Assembly: GCF_900111735.1 (NCBI RefSeq)
Contig: NZ_FOHW01000027.1
Span: 20,224 to 78,161 of the forward strand
From: Pseudomonas graminis
GTDB lineage: Bacteria > Pseudomonadota > Gammaproteobacteria > Pseudomonadales > Pseudomonadaceae
Length of the DNA stretch: 57,938 nt
Reading direction: 5' to 3'
The notes beneath the pieces were generated by a model that was given only the letters and a program-made list of their open reading frames with translations, searched no databases and was not told the DNA's origin. Below, one piece after another: positions 44,410 through 52,788 of this stretch. The position numbers were made by a program, and so were the translations under genes. Each line of letters begins with the position of its first letter. Positions within the stretch are counted from its first letter, which is position 1.

Positions 44410-45246
44410 ATGGCTTTAGTCGGGCGCTACAACAGTTTGCAAGTGGTTAAACACACCAACTTCGGTTTATATCTGGACGGGGCGCAAGATGGCGAAATTC
44501 TGCTGCCCAATCGATATATCCCCAAAGATATTCCCAGCGAAGATGAAGACTGGCTCAACGTCTTCATTTATCTGGACAGCGATGACAAGTTAATCGCCAC
44601 CACCGAGAAACCCAAGGTTCAGGTCGGTGAATTCGCCAGCCTCAAAGTGGTTGAAGTCAACAGCATTGGCATCTTTCTGGATTGGGGACTGCCCAAGGAT
44701 CTGCTGCTGCCATACTCGGAAGAAAAGCAGCCGCTGAAGGCCGGGGACTACTGTGTGGTGCATGTCTACCTCGACAAGCACACGCGCCGCATCACGGCGA
44801 CAACGCGTCTTGATCGTTATCTGGACAAGGTGCCTGCCAACTATACAGTCGGGCAGGAAGTGGACTTGCTGGTGGCTGAAGAAACCGCGATGGGTTTCAA
44901 GGCGATCATCAACAACAAGCACTGGGGCCTGATTCACAAGAACGAAGTGTTCAAGTTCCTGCGGTCCGGCAAACAGGACAAAGGCTTCATCAAGGAAGTG
45001 CGCAGCGACGGCAACATCAGCCTGAGTCTGCAGCCAGTCGGCGAACAGCTTGCCAGCAGCCTCAACGCGCAGATCCTCGGCAAGTTGCGTGACAACAACG
45101 GCGTATTGCCTGTCAGCGACAAGAGCGATCCTCAGGTCATCAGCAACCTGTTCGGCGTCAGCAAGGGTAACTTCAAGAAAGCGATCGGCGCGCTCTACAA
45201 ACAGGGCCAGATCGTCATTCACGCCGACCGTATCGAACTGGTCTGA
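44410..45246 (+). CDS. S1-domain RNA-binding protein, CvfB-like
   Basis: A 278-residue protein with tandem S1-like folds and a C-terminal winged helix, as in CvfB/YitL. Seen: GRYNSLQVVKHTNFGLYLDG, then a second repeat VGEFASLKVVEVNSIGIFLDWGLPKDLLLP, a third AGQEV-like VGQEVDLLVAEETAMGFKAIINNKHWGLIHKNE, and the C-terminal SDPQVISNLFGVSKGNFKKAIGALYKQGQI, a helix-turn-helix like segment. Members bind RNA and influence virulence gene expression in Staphylococcus. Single gene; no strong terminator after it. Confidence 0.85.
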   Translation: MALVGRYNSLQVVKHTNFGLYLDGAQDGEILLPNRYIPKDIPSEDEDWLNVFIYLDSDDKLIATTEKPKVQVGEFASLKVVEVNSIGIFLDWGLPKDLLLPYSEEKQPLKAGDYCVVHVYLDKHTRRITATTRLDRYLDKVPANYTVGQEVDLLVAEETAMGFKAIINNKHWGLIHKNEVFKFLRSGKQDKGFIKEVRSDGNISLSLQPVGEQLASSLNAQILGKLRDNNGVLPVSDKSDPQVISNLFGVSKGNFKKAIGALYKQGQIVIHADRIELV

Positions 45247-45308
45247 CGTGACATTCGACTGCAGCGCCGGGCATTCGGCGCTGCAGCGTTTTGCTTAGCC
45301 TTGCCGGA

Positions 45309-45689
45309 TCACTTCTGCACGAAGCTGGCGAAGCTCAGGTTCGCGCCATTCGGGCGCATGTCCTTCAAATACGAATCCTTGTCGGCCGAGAGCTCCAGGC
45401 TCACGGTGGACTTGCGCTTGCCTTCGTTGCGAACCACCACCGCATCTTTCTGATCACGCAGGAACTTGGTCGTCACCTTCAGGTGAATCAACTCATCGGT
45501 GCTCGGCGTGTGCAGAAGCAGATGCAGCCACTCGTACTGACCCACCGCCAGACGGCTCATGGGCAAATCAAACCACCAGATACTGCGCTTGGGGTCGAGC
45601 ACGGCGAAGTGCGTGTTATTGGTGCCGAGCACGGCGCCGCCGAGCTGTTCATTACGGCGCGCAATGGCCTGCTGCTTATCGAGTTTCAT
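45309..45689 (-). CDS. Hypothetical protein
   Basis: A 126-residue soluble protein, MKLDKQQAIARRNEQLGGAV at the start, no signal peptide. The middle is beta-rich (THFAVLDPKRSIWWFDLPMSRLAVGQYEWLHLLLHT). No family recognised; similar sequences are expected in other pseudomonads. It is convergent with the S1-domain gene and divergent from the repeat-filled gap ahead of csbD. Confidence 0.7.
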   Translation of the reverse strand: MKLDKQQAIARRNEQLGGAVLGTNNTHFAVLDPKRSIWWFDLPMSRLAVGQYEWLHLLLHTPSTDELIHLKVTTKFLRDQKDAVVVRNEGKRKSTVSLELSADKDSYLKDMRPNGANLSFASFVQK

Positions 45690-45820
45690 AACATTCCTGG
45701 ATCACGGTCTCGTCAACCTGGCCCGACGCCCTGAGCGCCGCCGGTTCGGTCGCGCATTCTCCGGGGTTCTCGGGCAAACATAAAGGCAAAATTGGCCGCG
45801 GCCATTCGCGGCCTTCGACA

Positions 45821-45864
45821 GGGACGCGGAGCGTCCCGGGCTGCATTCCCACGCAGAGCGTGGG
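45821..45864. repeat. Double-hairpin repeat, copy 2
   Basis: GGGACGC-GGA-GCGTCCC (45821-45837) and CCCACGC-AGA-GCGTGGG (45848-45864), two perfect 7-bp stems with 3-base loops, separated by a TGCATT linker. Related to 2512-2553. Confidence 0.8.
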
Positions 45865-45893
45865 GACGATCAAATGTCAGCGTCTGAACGGGC

Positions 45894-45984
45894 CTCTTCC
45901 CGGCTAAAGCCGGTCCCACTAAAAGCAACGCGTGCCTTCGGTGGCCCAGGCGACGCGCCCGTAGGACCGGCTTCAGCCGGGAAG
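45894..45984. repeat. REP pair (CCCGGCTAAAGCCGG type)
   Basis: CTTCCCGGCTAAAGCCGGTC and inverted GACCGGCTTCAGCCGGGAAG flank a 41-base spacer, directly ahead of the long repeat. Confidence 0.85.
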
Positions 45985-46005
45985 CTCTTGATCCGCTTTT
46001 GATCT

Positions 46006-46279
46006 GCTTTTGATCTTCGTACGCAAGAAGTCCAGACACCACAAATCGCGACTTTGGTGCAGGCTGAACGCAGGTCTCGCGGAGTGGGCCGAGCCGCATG
46101 GATGCGGCGAGAGCGCCGTCAGGACATGGATGTCCGTTCGGCGCGGGCCCACGGAGCGAGACCGGAGTGAAGGAACCCTGACGAAGGAAGGGCCAAACCG
46201 AGAGCAAGCACCTTTGGTTACTTGGGGTGCTTTTCCAAGTAACTCGCCGAAGGCGAAACATCTCTGCCTTTAGGCAGAG
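46006..46279 (+). repeat. Long structured repeat, copy C
   Basis: Third copy of the about 270-bp element. The stem is here AAGCACC/GGTGCTT (46206-46212 with 46226-46232), differing from the AAAGCCC/GGGCTTT of copies A and B on both sides, so pairing is kept. GTTACTTG (46217-46224) and CAAGTAAC (46236-46243) are unchanged. The terminal hairpin is CTCTGCC/GGCAGAG (46262-46279), again changed on both sides relative to copy A. Confidence 0.85.
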
Positions 46280-46385
46280 CACTAATCGACGCGGCTTCGC
46301 GAATTAATTGAACCTCTGATTCCCCGCTCCGGTCAGTTCTAGTGTCGAGTTAATGACATCCTATTCTCACCCTGGAGTGAACCCT

Positions 46386-46577
46386 ATGAGCAGCACCGGC
46401 GATAAAGTCAAAGGCATGGCTAACGAAGCAGTAGGCAACGTCAAGCAGGGCGTCGGCAAAGTGACCGACAACGACAAACTGCGTGCCGAAGGCAAAGCGC
46501 AAGAAATCAAAGGCGAAGTCCAACAGTCCGTTGGCGAAGCGAAAGACGCTGTGAAAAAAGGCGTCGACAAGGTCTAA
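46386..46577 (+). CDS. CsbD-family stress protein
   Basis: A 63-residue hydrophilic protein, MSSTGDKVKGMANEAVGNVK, with the CsbD repeats KGMANEAVGNVKQGVGKVTDN and AQEIKGEVQQSVGEAKDAVKK. Such proteins are made in bulk under general stress and resemble late-embryogenesis proteins in composition. GGAG lies ahead of the ATG; an in-frame ATG at 46353 is less likely. A terminator follows. Confidence 0.92.
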   Translation: MSSTGDKVKGMANEAVGNVKQGVGKVTDNDKLRAEGKAQEIKGEVQQSVGEAKDAVKKGVDKV

Positions 46578-46628
46578 AACCCTTGCGCCTAGAGCTAGCG
46601 AGCTCCAGGCGACCCGATTTGCGACACC

Positions 46629-46657
46629 ATAACGGCCATCCTCTGATGGCCGTTATT
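46629..46657 (+). terminator. Terminator after csbD
   Basis: AACGGCCATC-CTCT-GATGGCCGTT, a 10-bp perfect stem, followed by ATTGTTTG. Confidence 0.85.
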
Positions 46658-46845
46658 GTTTGCGTCCCCGACCGCCTGAAACACATCAACGGTAGCCAAC
46701 ACCCCGGGCACCCTGTAAAAAGCCAGCCCGTTCGGGCAACTGACGGAATTTCAACGCGATTGCCCGCTCGTATGCATACCGCTTGTAGATACCCTTGAAT
46801 CAATAACCGTGCTTCGGCTACATCTGTGTCGCGAAAGGAGACGCC

Positions 46846-47844
46846 ATGATATTCCCGGACTTGCGCCAGCTCAGCATCAAGACAGTGTTGGTCAGAACGG
46901 TCAAAGAGTTTGTCGATGACGAGATGTCGACGTACGCCTCCGCGCTGGCCTACCAGATGCTGTTTTCGCTGTTCCCGTTCCTGCTCTTCCTTATCGCCCT
47001 GATCGGCTTCCTGCACCTGCCGGACTTTTTTAGCTGGCTGCGATTGCAGTCTGAACTGGTCCTGCCGCCGCAAGCACTCGACCAGGTCAATCCGGTCATC
47101 GACCAGCTGCAACAGTCCAAGGGCGGATTGCTGTCGATCGGTATCGTGATCGCGCTGTGGACAGCCTCGGCTGGCGTGCGACTGATGATGAGCGCCATGA
47201 ACGCTGCGTATGACGTGGTCGAAGCGCGCCCGGCCTGGAAGCGCATCCCGCTGTCGGTGTTCTACACCATCGGCATCGCCGGCATGCTGCTCACGGTAGC
47301 CGCGCTGATGGTCACCGGCCCGGTGGTCATGAACTGGCTTGCCTCGCAGATCGGCATGGAAGACTTCATTGTCACGCTGTGGACGATTCTCCGCTGGCCA
47401 CTGATCATCATCCTGCTGATGGTCGCGGTGGCGATCATGTATTACGTCATGCCCGACGTTAAACAGAGCTTCCGCTTCATCACCCCGGGCTCAGTGCTCG
47501 CGGTGGTGGTGTGGATCGTCGCGTCGCTGGGCTTTGCCTACTACGTCAAAACCTTCGCCGACTACAACGCGATGTACGGCAGCATCGGGGCGATCATCGT
47601 GTTGCTGCTGTATTTCTATATCTCGGCAGCGGTGTTGTTGCTGGGTGCCGAGATGAACGCCGTGATCGAGCACATGTCTGCCGAAGGTAAAGAGAAGGGC
47701 GAGAAGGAAGAGGGCGAGCGCGATGGCACGGCCGATTTTAATACGGTGCACCTCAAGCAGCACGTTTCGGGTCTCGGCCGCGATCACAGCCATGACCACG
47801 ACTACACCCCAACGCCGCCGGTGCTGAAGACCGACAAGTTCTGA
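46846..47844 (+). CDS. YihY/virulence factor BrkB family membrane protein
   Basis: A 332-residue inner-membrane protein with about six hydrophobic segments. The family start VKEFVDDEMSTYASALAYQMLFSLFPFLLFLIAL is clear, as are TASAGVRLMMSAMNAAYDV and ITPGSVLAVVVWIVASLGFAYYV. The last about 60 residues are charged with a His/Asp cluster (GRDHSHDHDYT) that could bind metal ions. AAAGGAG precedes the ATG. The family was once taken for RNase BN in error; its role is not known. Confidence 0.9.
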   Translation: MIFPDLRQLSIKTVLVRTVKEFVDDEMSTYASALAYQMLFSLFPFLLFLIALIGFLHLPDFFSWLRLQSELVLPPQALDQVNPVIDQLQQSKGGLLSIGIVIALWTASAGVRLMMSAMNAAYDVVEARPAWKRIPLSVFYTIGIAGMLLTVAALMVTGPVVMNWLASQIGMEDFIVTLWTILRWPLIIILLMVAVAIMYYVMPDVKQSFRFITPGSVLAVVVWIVASLGFAYYVKTFADYNAMYGSIGAIIVLLLYFYISAAVLLLGAEMNAVIEHMSAEGKEKGEKEEGERDGTADFNTVHLKQHVSGLGRDHSHDHDYTPTPPVLKTDKF

Positions 47845-47903
47845 TAACGCTCATGGCAAAGGCGCCCGCTGGTGGCGCCTCTGTCCGATGCAGAGGGCCC
47901 GCA

Positions 47904-48443
47904 ATGATTCGCGAAATACTGAAAATGGGCGACGAGCGCTTGCTGCGCATCGCACCACCTGTCCCTGAATCGATGTTCGGTTCCCGTGAGCTGAAGACAC
48001 TCATTGAGGACATGTTCGAGACCATGGAAAGCGTCGGCGGTGTCGGCCTGGCTGCGCCGCAGATCGGGATTGACCTGCAGCTGGTGATCTTCGGTTTCGA
48101 GAGCAGTGATCGTTATCCGGATGCCGAAGCGGTCCCCCAGACCATCCTGCTCAATCCTTTGATCACGCCGCTGGAGCAAACCCTGGAAGAGGGCTGGGAA
48201 GGCTGTCTGTCTGTGCCAGGCCTGCGCGGTGTGGTCGATCGCTACGAGCACATCCGTTACGAAGGTTTCGACCCCGATGGCAAGCTCATTCAGCGGGAAG
48301 CCCGGGGTTTCCATGCGCGGGTCGTCCAGCATGAATGCGATCACCTGATCGGCCGGTTGTACCCGTCACGCATTACCGACTTCAGCCGCTTCGGATTCAT
48401 CGAAGTGCTGTTCCCGGGGATGGACCCGAACTCGGACGAGTGA
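47904..48443 (+). CDS. def: Peptide deformylase (second type)
   Basis: A 179-residue peptide deformylase, which removes the formyl group from new proteins. Motif I GVGLAAPQIG at 46-55, motif II EGCLSVP at 99-105 (Cys101 a metal ligand), motif III QHECDHLIG at 142-150 (His143, Glu144, His147). The catalytic set is complete. The start at 47904 is chosen because motif spacing then fits. It lies apart from fmt, so it is probably a second copy next to the usual def-fmt pair elsewhere. It may be translated on the YihY transcript, 59 bases downstream. Confidence 0.9.
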   Translation: MIREILKMGDERLLRIAPPVPESMFGSRELKTLIEDMFETMESVGGVGLAAPQIGIDLQLVIFGFESSDRYPDAEAVPQTILLNPLITPLEQTLEEGWEGCLSVPGLRGVVDRYEHIRYEGFDPDGKLIQREARGFHARVVQHECDHLIGRLYPSRITDFSRFGFIEVLFPGMDPNSDE

Positions 48444-48510
48444 CGGCGGCTCCGGTCAACGGAGTTTTTTGGGCAGATGAGTACCATGTGGGAGTGACCG
48501 GGGTGGCGGG

Positions 48511-48924
48511 TCAATCAGTACTGCGCACAAGCGATATCAACCGCTTGGTCTGCCGATAACGCGCCAGCCGTGCGGCCAGTTCCTGTGGCAAATGCTGAAC
48601 CTCAAGGAAGCCAAGCCGCTGATAAAACCCGCGCAACTCAGGCTCACAGAATAACCAGACGTTTCCTTCAACCGACGTCAGCGCTGCCTTGACCAACCCC
48701 GCCGCAATACCTCGTCCACGCTCGCTCGGCGCAACAAACAGCCCGGTCAACCAGTGCCCGCCAGCCACCGGCGTCAGGCACAGGGCGCCAATAATGTCCG
48801 GCTGGCGCGCCACCCACACCTGCGCCTCACCCTTGGCGCGCATGGGCGATTGATGGGCGCGGTAGAACTTCTCCAGCAATGGGCGCTGCACGTCGGGAAG
48901 GGGCAAAAACTGAATGTCGGGCAT
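48511..48924 (-). CDS. GNAT-family N-acetyltransferase
   Basis: A 137-residue GNAT acetyltransferase. The acetyl-CoA loop is in FVAPSERGRGIAAGLVKAAL (R-x-x-G-I/A at residues about 68-75); FYQRLGFLEVQ is the last motif. Substrate not predictable. Single gene, convergent with the deformylase. The ATG has only a weak ribosome site, so the start is less certain than the frame. Confidence 0.85.
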   Translation of the reverse strand: MPDIQFLPLPDVQRPLLEKFYRAHQSPMRAKGEAQVWVARQPDIIGALCLTPVAGGHWLTGLFVAPSERGRGIAAGLVKAALTSVEGNVWLFCEPELRGFYQRLGFLEVQHLPQELAARLARYRQTKRLISLVRSTD

Positions 48925-49047
48925 CTGCGGCAGGCGTCGGAGAAAGGGTGGATTCAGCGCATCGTTCTACCGTCATAACCAATCGATCTACAAGTTTTTC
49001 CTGCGCCGTTGCACAACCGGTTATCAGCCCGAATGCAGGAACCGGCA

Positions 49048-49989
49048 ATGCCCCACTATCTGGATGACGCGCAGCGCGAAGAGATCAAGCGCCTGCGTGC
49101 AAGCTTTACAGGCCGCACGGAATGGCCGACCTGGTTGCTGCTGATCGGTGTGTACGCAGGCTGGCCGACGTTATTGCTTGCCAGCCCGCATCTGGGGATT
49201 TGGCCTACGACGCTGCTGATGATTCCGCTGCTGGTGCTGTGGATGTCGGTGCAACACGAGGTGCTGCACGGCCATCCCACGCGTTCGTTGCGACTGAACA
49301 AGGTGCTCGGTTACGCGCCTTTTGCGGTCTGGTACCCGTACACGCTGTATCGCGATACCCATATGCAGCATCACTGTGATGAAGACCTGACCGTCCCCGG
49401 TCGCGACCCGGAAAGCCGCTATCTGAGTCAGCTGCAATGGGAACAGACCGGCAGGCTGATGCGTTTGTTGCGCTGGCTCGACAAGACGCCGCCGGGCCGT
49501 CTGGTGTTTGGCGTGCCGTTGGCGCTGAGTAGCCTGATCGTCGGCGAAACCCGTCGATTGCTGCGTGGCGAGCGTCAGGCCTGGGCGATGTGGTCGACCC
49601 ATGGTGGATTGCTGGTGCTGATGTTTTTATTCATCGAGCATTACGCCGCGATCTCGGCCCTGCATTACGTGATTTTTTGCAGCGTACCGGCGCTGGCGGT
49701 GTCGATGGTTCGCTCTTATTACGAGCACCGTCCCGGTGAGCAACCTCAGGAGCGCACCGTCATCAATGAGGCCTCGTGGCCGTGGGCCTGGCTGTTCCTG
49801 AATCTGAATCTGCACCTCGTCCACCACGACTTGCCCGGCCTGTCGTGGTATCACATGCCCGTCGTGTATCGGGCGCGGCGCGAGGAGTGGCTGGCTCGCA
49901 GTGGCGGATTTCTGGTGGCCGGTTACGCGGAACTCTTTCGTCGCCACAGCTTCAATCCTATCGACAGCCCGCAACATCCCTATGTCTGA
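49048..49989 (+). CDS. Fatty acid desaturase-type membrane protein
   Basis: A 313-residue membrane-bound di-iron enzyme. The three histidine boxes are present: HEVLHG at residues 70-75, HMQHH at 105-109, and HLVHHD at 256-261, in the spacing of the desaturase/hydroxylase superfamily. Several hydrophobic segments surround them. The start at 49048 (MPHYLDDAQREEI) has AGGA eight bases upstream. It could act on lipids or on another substrate; its position before a PhnD-like gene is unusual (see findings). Confidence 0.85.
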   Translation: MPHYLDDAQREEIKRLRASFTGRTEWPTWLLLIGVYAGWPTLLLASPHLGIWPTTLLMIPLLVLWMSVQHEVLHGHPTRSLRLNKVLGYAPFAVWYPYTLYRDTHMQHHCDEDLTVPGRDPESRYLSQLQWEQTGRLMRLLRWLDKTPPGRLVFGVPLALSSLIVGETRRLLRGERQAWAMWSTHGGLLVLMFLFIEHYAAISALHYVIFCSVPALAVSMVRSYYEHRPGEQPQERTVINEASWPWAWLFLNLNLHLVHHDLPGLSWYHMPVVYRARREEWLARSGGFLVAGYAELFRRHSFNPIDSPQHPYV

Positions 49990-50019
49990 AGACCCCAGGT
50001 CTGATGAGGAATACCGAAC

Positions 50020-50799
50020 ATGCCCCAAGGCTTCGCCGAACTGTTGATGTACGTCGCGCCGCTGCGCGTTCAGCAGGCGCAAGAGCAGTGGCTGAGCCGC
50101 GTGCTGGAAATCCTCGGCGTGCAGCGTCTCGATGCTCAAGACCCGGAATTGAAAACGCTGTGGCTGTCGCCGCACTTGCTGCTGACGCAAACCTGCGGTT
50201 ATCCGCTGATGACGGAATTGCAGGGCAAGGTGCAGGTGGTCGGTCGTCCGGTTTATCAGCTGCCCCATAGCGACGGTGGCAACCATTGCAGCCTGTTGGT
50301 GGCCCTCGAGGACGATCCGCGTCAGTCCCTCGTCGAGTTCAGGGGCAGTCGTGGCTTGCTGAATTCACGGGATTCCAATTCCGGCATGAACCTGTTCCGC
50401 CACGCCCTGGCGCCGCTTCAACAGAATGGGAAGTTCTTCGCTGACGTCACGCTCACCGGCGGACATCGCAACAGTCTCGCCGCGATCAAAGCGGGCGATG
50501 GCGATCTGGCCGCCATTGACAGCGTCACCTTCGACTACCTGGCCCGCGATGCCAGCGAGGAAGTGGCTGGCGTGAAGGTGATTGCTCGAACGGCGGAGGG
50601 GCCGTGCCTTCCCTACATCACCCGCCTTGGCGCCGATGCTGATGCCATCCGCGCGGCGATGAATCAAGTGCTCAGCGAACTCCCCGATGTCGCCCACGTG
50701 TTGGCGATCAGCGAGGTGCTGCCGGCGAGCGAGGCCGATTACCAAGTGCTGCTCGACTACCAACTGCAGGCTGCATCCCTGGGGTTGCAATTGCTTTAG
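50020..50799 (+). CDS. PhnD-like substrate-binding protein without signal peptide
   Basis: A 259-residue protein of the PhnD/SsuA-like phosphonate-binding type (PF12974-like): LLTQTCGYPLMTELQGKVQVVGRPVY near the start, then RGLLNSRDSNSGMNLFRHALAPL and GGHRNSLAAIKAGDGDLAAIDSVTFDYLARD, the usual fold of these binding proteins. No signal peptide: it starts MPQGFAELLMYVAPLR. No permease or ATPase gene is near. Start 30 bases after the desaturase stop with GAGGA, so the two are likely one operon. A cytoplasmic sensor role is possible. Confidence 0.82.
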   Translation: MPQGFAELLMYVAPLRVQQAQEQWLSRVLEILGVQRLDAQDPELKTLWLSPHLLLTQTCGYPLMTELQGKVQVVGRPVYQLPHSDGGNHCSLLVALEDDPRQSLVEFRGSRGLLNSRDSNSGMNLFRHALAPLQQNGKFFADVTLTGGHRNSLAAIKAGDGDLAAIDSVTFDYLARDASEEVAGVKVIARTAEGPCLPYITRLGADADAIRAAMNQVLSELPDVAHVLAISEVLPASEADYQVLLDYQLQAASLGLQLL

Positions 50800-50808
50800 T
50801 TATTCCGT

Positions 50809-50828
50809 AGTGATCTATAAGAATCACT
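50809..50828. promoter_or_regulatory. Inverted repeat ahead of the ECF sigma gene
   Basis: AGTGAT-N8-ATCACT lies about 90 bases before the sigma-factor start. It is AT-rich and symmetrical like a repressor site, but it does not match the Fur box well. Significance unknown. Confidence 0.35.
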
Positions 50829-50916
50829 TTTAAGTATTTTTACTGCATAACCGCCCTTGTTAGCATGGCCTCTCGGAAAGTCCCGAACACAGAAATTTCA
50901 GGGCAGGGGATGTCTT

Positions 50917-51426
50917 ATGGCTGGCGCCGACGTTATGCATCGCCACTACCTCAGCGAGCTGTTCGTTCAGCACTACGGGTGGCTGTGCGTTCGCTTGCGC
51001 CGGCTGCTCGACTCCGAGCAGAGCGCTGAAGACGTCGCCTCCGAAACCTTCCTGCAACTGCTGGCTTCGCCCAACGTTGTGCCGATTCGTGACCCGCGCG
51101 CGCTGCTGACCACCATCGCCCAACGCCTGGTATATGAGCGCTGGCGGCGGCGCGATCAGGAGCGCGACTATCTGCAAGGCCTGTCCCAAGAGGCAGCGAC
51201 CCCATTTGCCTCGGCAGAAAGCCACGCCGCCACGCTGCAGATGCTTGACCTTCTGGATCGCCGCCTTGATCGCCTGCCTGCGAAGATCAAATCAACCTTT
51301 GTGCTCTCCCGTCGCGGCGGGCTGACCTATCCTGAGATTGCCGCGCAGTTGGGCATTTCGCAGCGCTCAGTGAGCGACTACATGGATAAGGCTGAAACCT
51401 GTTGCCGTCGCGCTTGTCTGGAATAG
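50917..51426 (+). CDS. ECF sigma factor, FecI-like
   Basis: A 169-residue ECF sigma factor. Region 2 is in YLSELFVQHYGWLCVRLRRLLDSEQSAEDVASETFLQLL with RDPRALLTTIAQRLVYERWRRRDQERDYL; region 4 in LDRLPAKIKSTFVLSRRGGLTYPEIAAQLGISQRSVSDYMDKA. The style is that of the iron-starvation group. Its usual partners, a FecR anti-sigma factor and a TonB receptor, are missing here. The ATG at 50917 has GGGGA 7 bases upstream; a longer frame begins at 50857. Targets unknown. Confidence 0.88.
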   Translation: MAGADVMHRHYLSELFVQHYGWLCVRLRRLLDSEQSAEDVASETFLQLLASPNVVPIRDPRALLTTIAQRLVYERWRRRDQERDYLQGLSQEAATPFASAESHAATLQMLDLLDRRLDRLPAKIKSTFVLSRRGGLTYPEIAAQLGISQRSVSDYMDKAETCCRRACLE

Positions 51427-51498
51427 AGCGTGTGCTGTGCCCGGCCAACTGTGCCAACCCGATTGAGCTCCCCCATCCCCGAGCGACGAGAGACATCC

Positions 51499-52512
51499 AT
51501 GACACCAATCAAAAAACTGCTGGGCGGCTCGCTGCTGGCACTGGCTGCCCTGACGGGCTCGGCGTACGGCGCAGAGAAAACCGCGCCGATTCATTTCGGC
51601 GACATCACCTGGGAGAGCGGCAGCCTGATCACCGAAATCCTGCGCACCATCGTGGAAAAAGGCTACGGCTATCCCACCGACAAGTTGCCCGGCAGCACGG
51701 TGAGTCTGGAAGCGGCGCTGGCGAAGAACGATATTCAGGTGATCGGTGAAGAGTGGGCCGGACGCAGCCCGGCGTGGGTCAAGGCGGAGGCCGAAGGCAA
51801 GGTTCACGGCCTTGGCAACATCGTCAAAGGCGCAACCGAAGGCTGGTGGGTGCCGGAATTCGTCATCAAGGGCGACCCGGAGCGGGGCATCAAACCGCTG
51901 GCGCCTGACCTGAAATCGGTGTCGGACCTGCCCAAATACAAAGACGTGTTCAAGGACCCGGAATCCCCGGACAAGGGCCGCTTCCTCAACAGCCCGACCG
52001 GCTGGACGTCAGAGATCGTCAACACTCAGAAGCTCAAGGCCTACAAGCTCAACGACAGCTACGTGAACTTCCGCACCGGGTCGGGCGCGGCGCTGGATGC
52101 TGAAGTCGCATCGTCGATCCGCCGCGGCAAGCCGGTGTTGTTCTACTACTGGTCACCGACGCCGCTGCTGGGTCGCTTCAAACTCATCAAGCTGGAAGAG
52201 CCGCCGTTCAACGAAGCAGCCTGGAAAACCCTCGCCGACGCCAGCAACCCCAACCCGATCGGCTCCAGCTCCCTCGCTGCCCACCTGGCGATTGGCGTGT
52301 CTGAACCGTTCCGGCAGCAGTACCCGGATCTGGTGAGCTTTTTCGAGAAAGTGGACCTGCCCATCGACGAGCTGAACAAAACCCTTGGCGAGATGAGCGA
52401 GAAGCGTCAGGAACCGAGCGTCGTGGCGAAAAGCTTCCTGAAAGATCACCCGGAAGTCTGGACCGCCTGGGTACCGGCTGAGGTCGCCAGCAAGGTGAAG
52501 GCGGGGCTGTAA
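51499..52512 (+). CDS. Glycine betaine/proline-type periplasmic binding protein
   Basis: A 337-residue OpuAC/ProX-type binding protein: signal peptide to GSAYGA, mature IHFGDITWESGSLITEILRTIVEKGYGY. It has the family pieces EEWAGRSPAWVKAEAEGKVHGLG, NSPTGWTSEIV and LFYYWSPTPLLGRFKLIKLEEP, where aromatic residues form the cage for quaternary amines. It stands without permease or ATPase genes, so it must share a transporter encoded elsewhere. The start at 51499 gives a proper signal peptide. Confidence 0.88.
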   Translation: MTPIKKLLGGSLLALAALTGSAYGAEKTAPIHFGDITWESGSLITEILRTIVEKGYGYPTDKLPGSTVSLEAALAKNDIQVIGEEWAGRSPAWVKAEAEGKVHGLGNIVKGATEGWWVPEFVIKGDPERGIKPLAPDLKSVSDLPKYKDVFKDPESPDKGRFLNSPTGWTSEIVNTQKLKAYKLNDSYVNFRTGSGAALDAEVASSIRRGKPVLFYYWSPTPLLGRFKLIKLEEPPFNEAAWKTLADASNPNPIGSSSLAAHLAIGVSEPFRQQYPDLVSFFEKVDLPIDELNKTLGEMSEKRQEPSVVAKSFLKDHPEVWTAWVPAEVASKVKAGL

Positions 52513-52531
52513 GCGCTCTCTCTTCAAGCTG

Positions 52532-52667
52532 TGGGACAAGCGGGCTCCCGCTTGTCCCGCAGGCAATCCTTTCCCGTAAGAATGAGCTTGCTCGCGAAGA
52601 GGACGGAACATTCGCTGAATCTCCAGTGGCTGTACTGACGTCTTCGCGAGCAAGCTCACGCCTACAG
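52532..52667. repeat. Hairpin and REP pair (GAGCTTGCTCGCGAA type)
   Basis: First GGGACAAGCGGG-CTC-CCGCTTGTCCC, a strong stem 20 bases after the betaine-binding gene without T-run, then GAGCTTGCTCGCGAAGA and the inverted TCTTCGCGAGCAAGCTC at about 52583-52599 and 52640-52656. Confidence 0.75.
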
Positions 52668-52788
52668 TGATCGGGTGTAAATTACCCCCCCACGCAACCA
52701 CTACCGCGACCGACAACCCTGACTGGCGACGATGCCTGCCGTGCGCCAAGCTCAAGGCGTGTAACGATCCTCTCGCGAGCCCGCGATC

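Larger units (their letters stand above)
45690..46385. other. Gene-free interval made of repeats
   Basis: The 696 bases between the divergent genes hold the same repeat series as 2.5-3.0 kb: hairpin pair (45821-45864), REP pair (45894-45984) and the long repeat (46006-46279). The last about 100 bases lead into csbD. Confidence 0.8.

Noticed and set aside
44163..44411. 82-codon minus-strand frame ahead of the S1-domain gene
   Set aside because: No ribosome site, arginine-rich translation, and it overlaps the expected promoter of the S1-domain gene.
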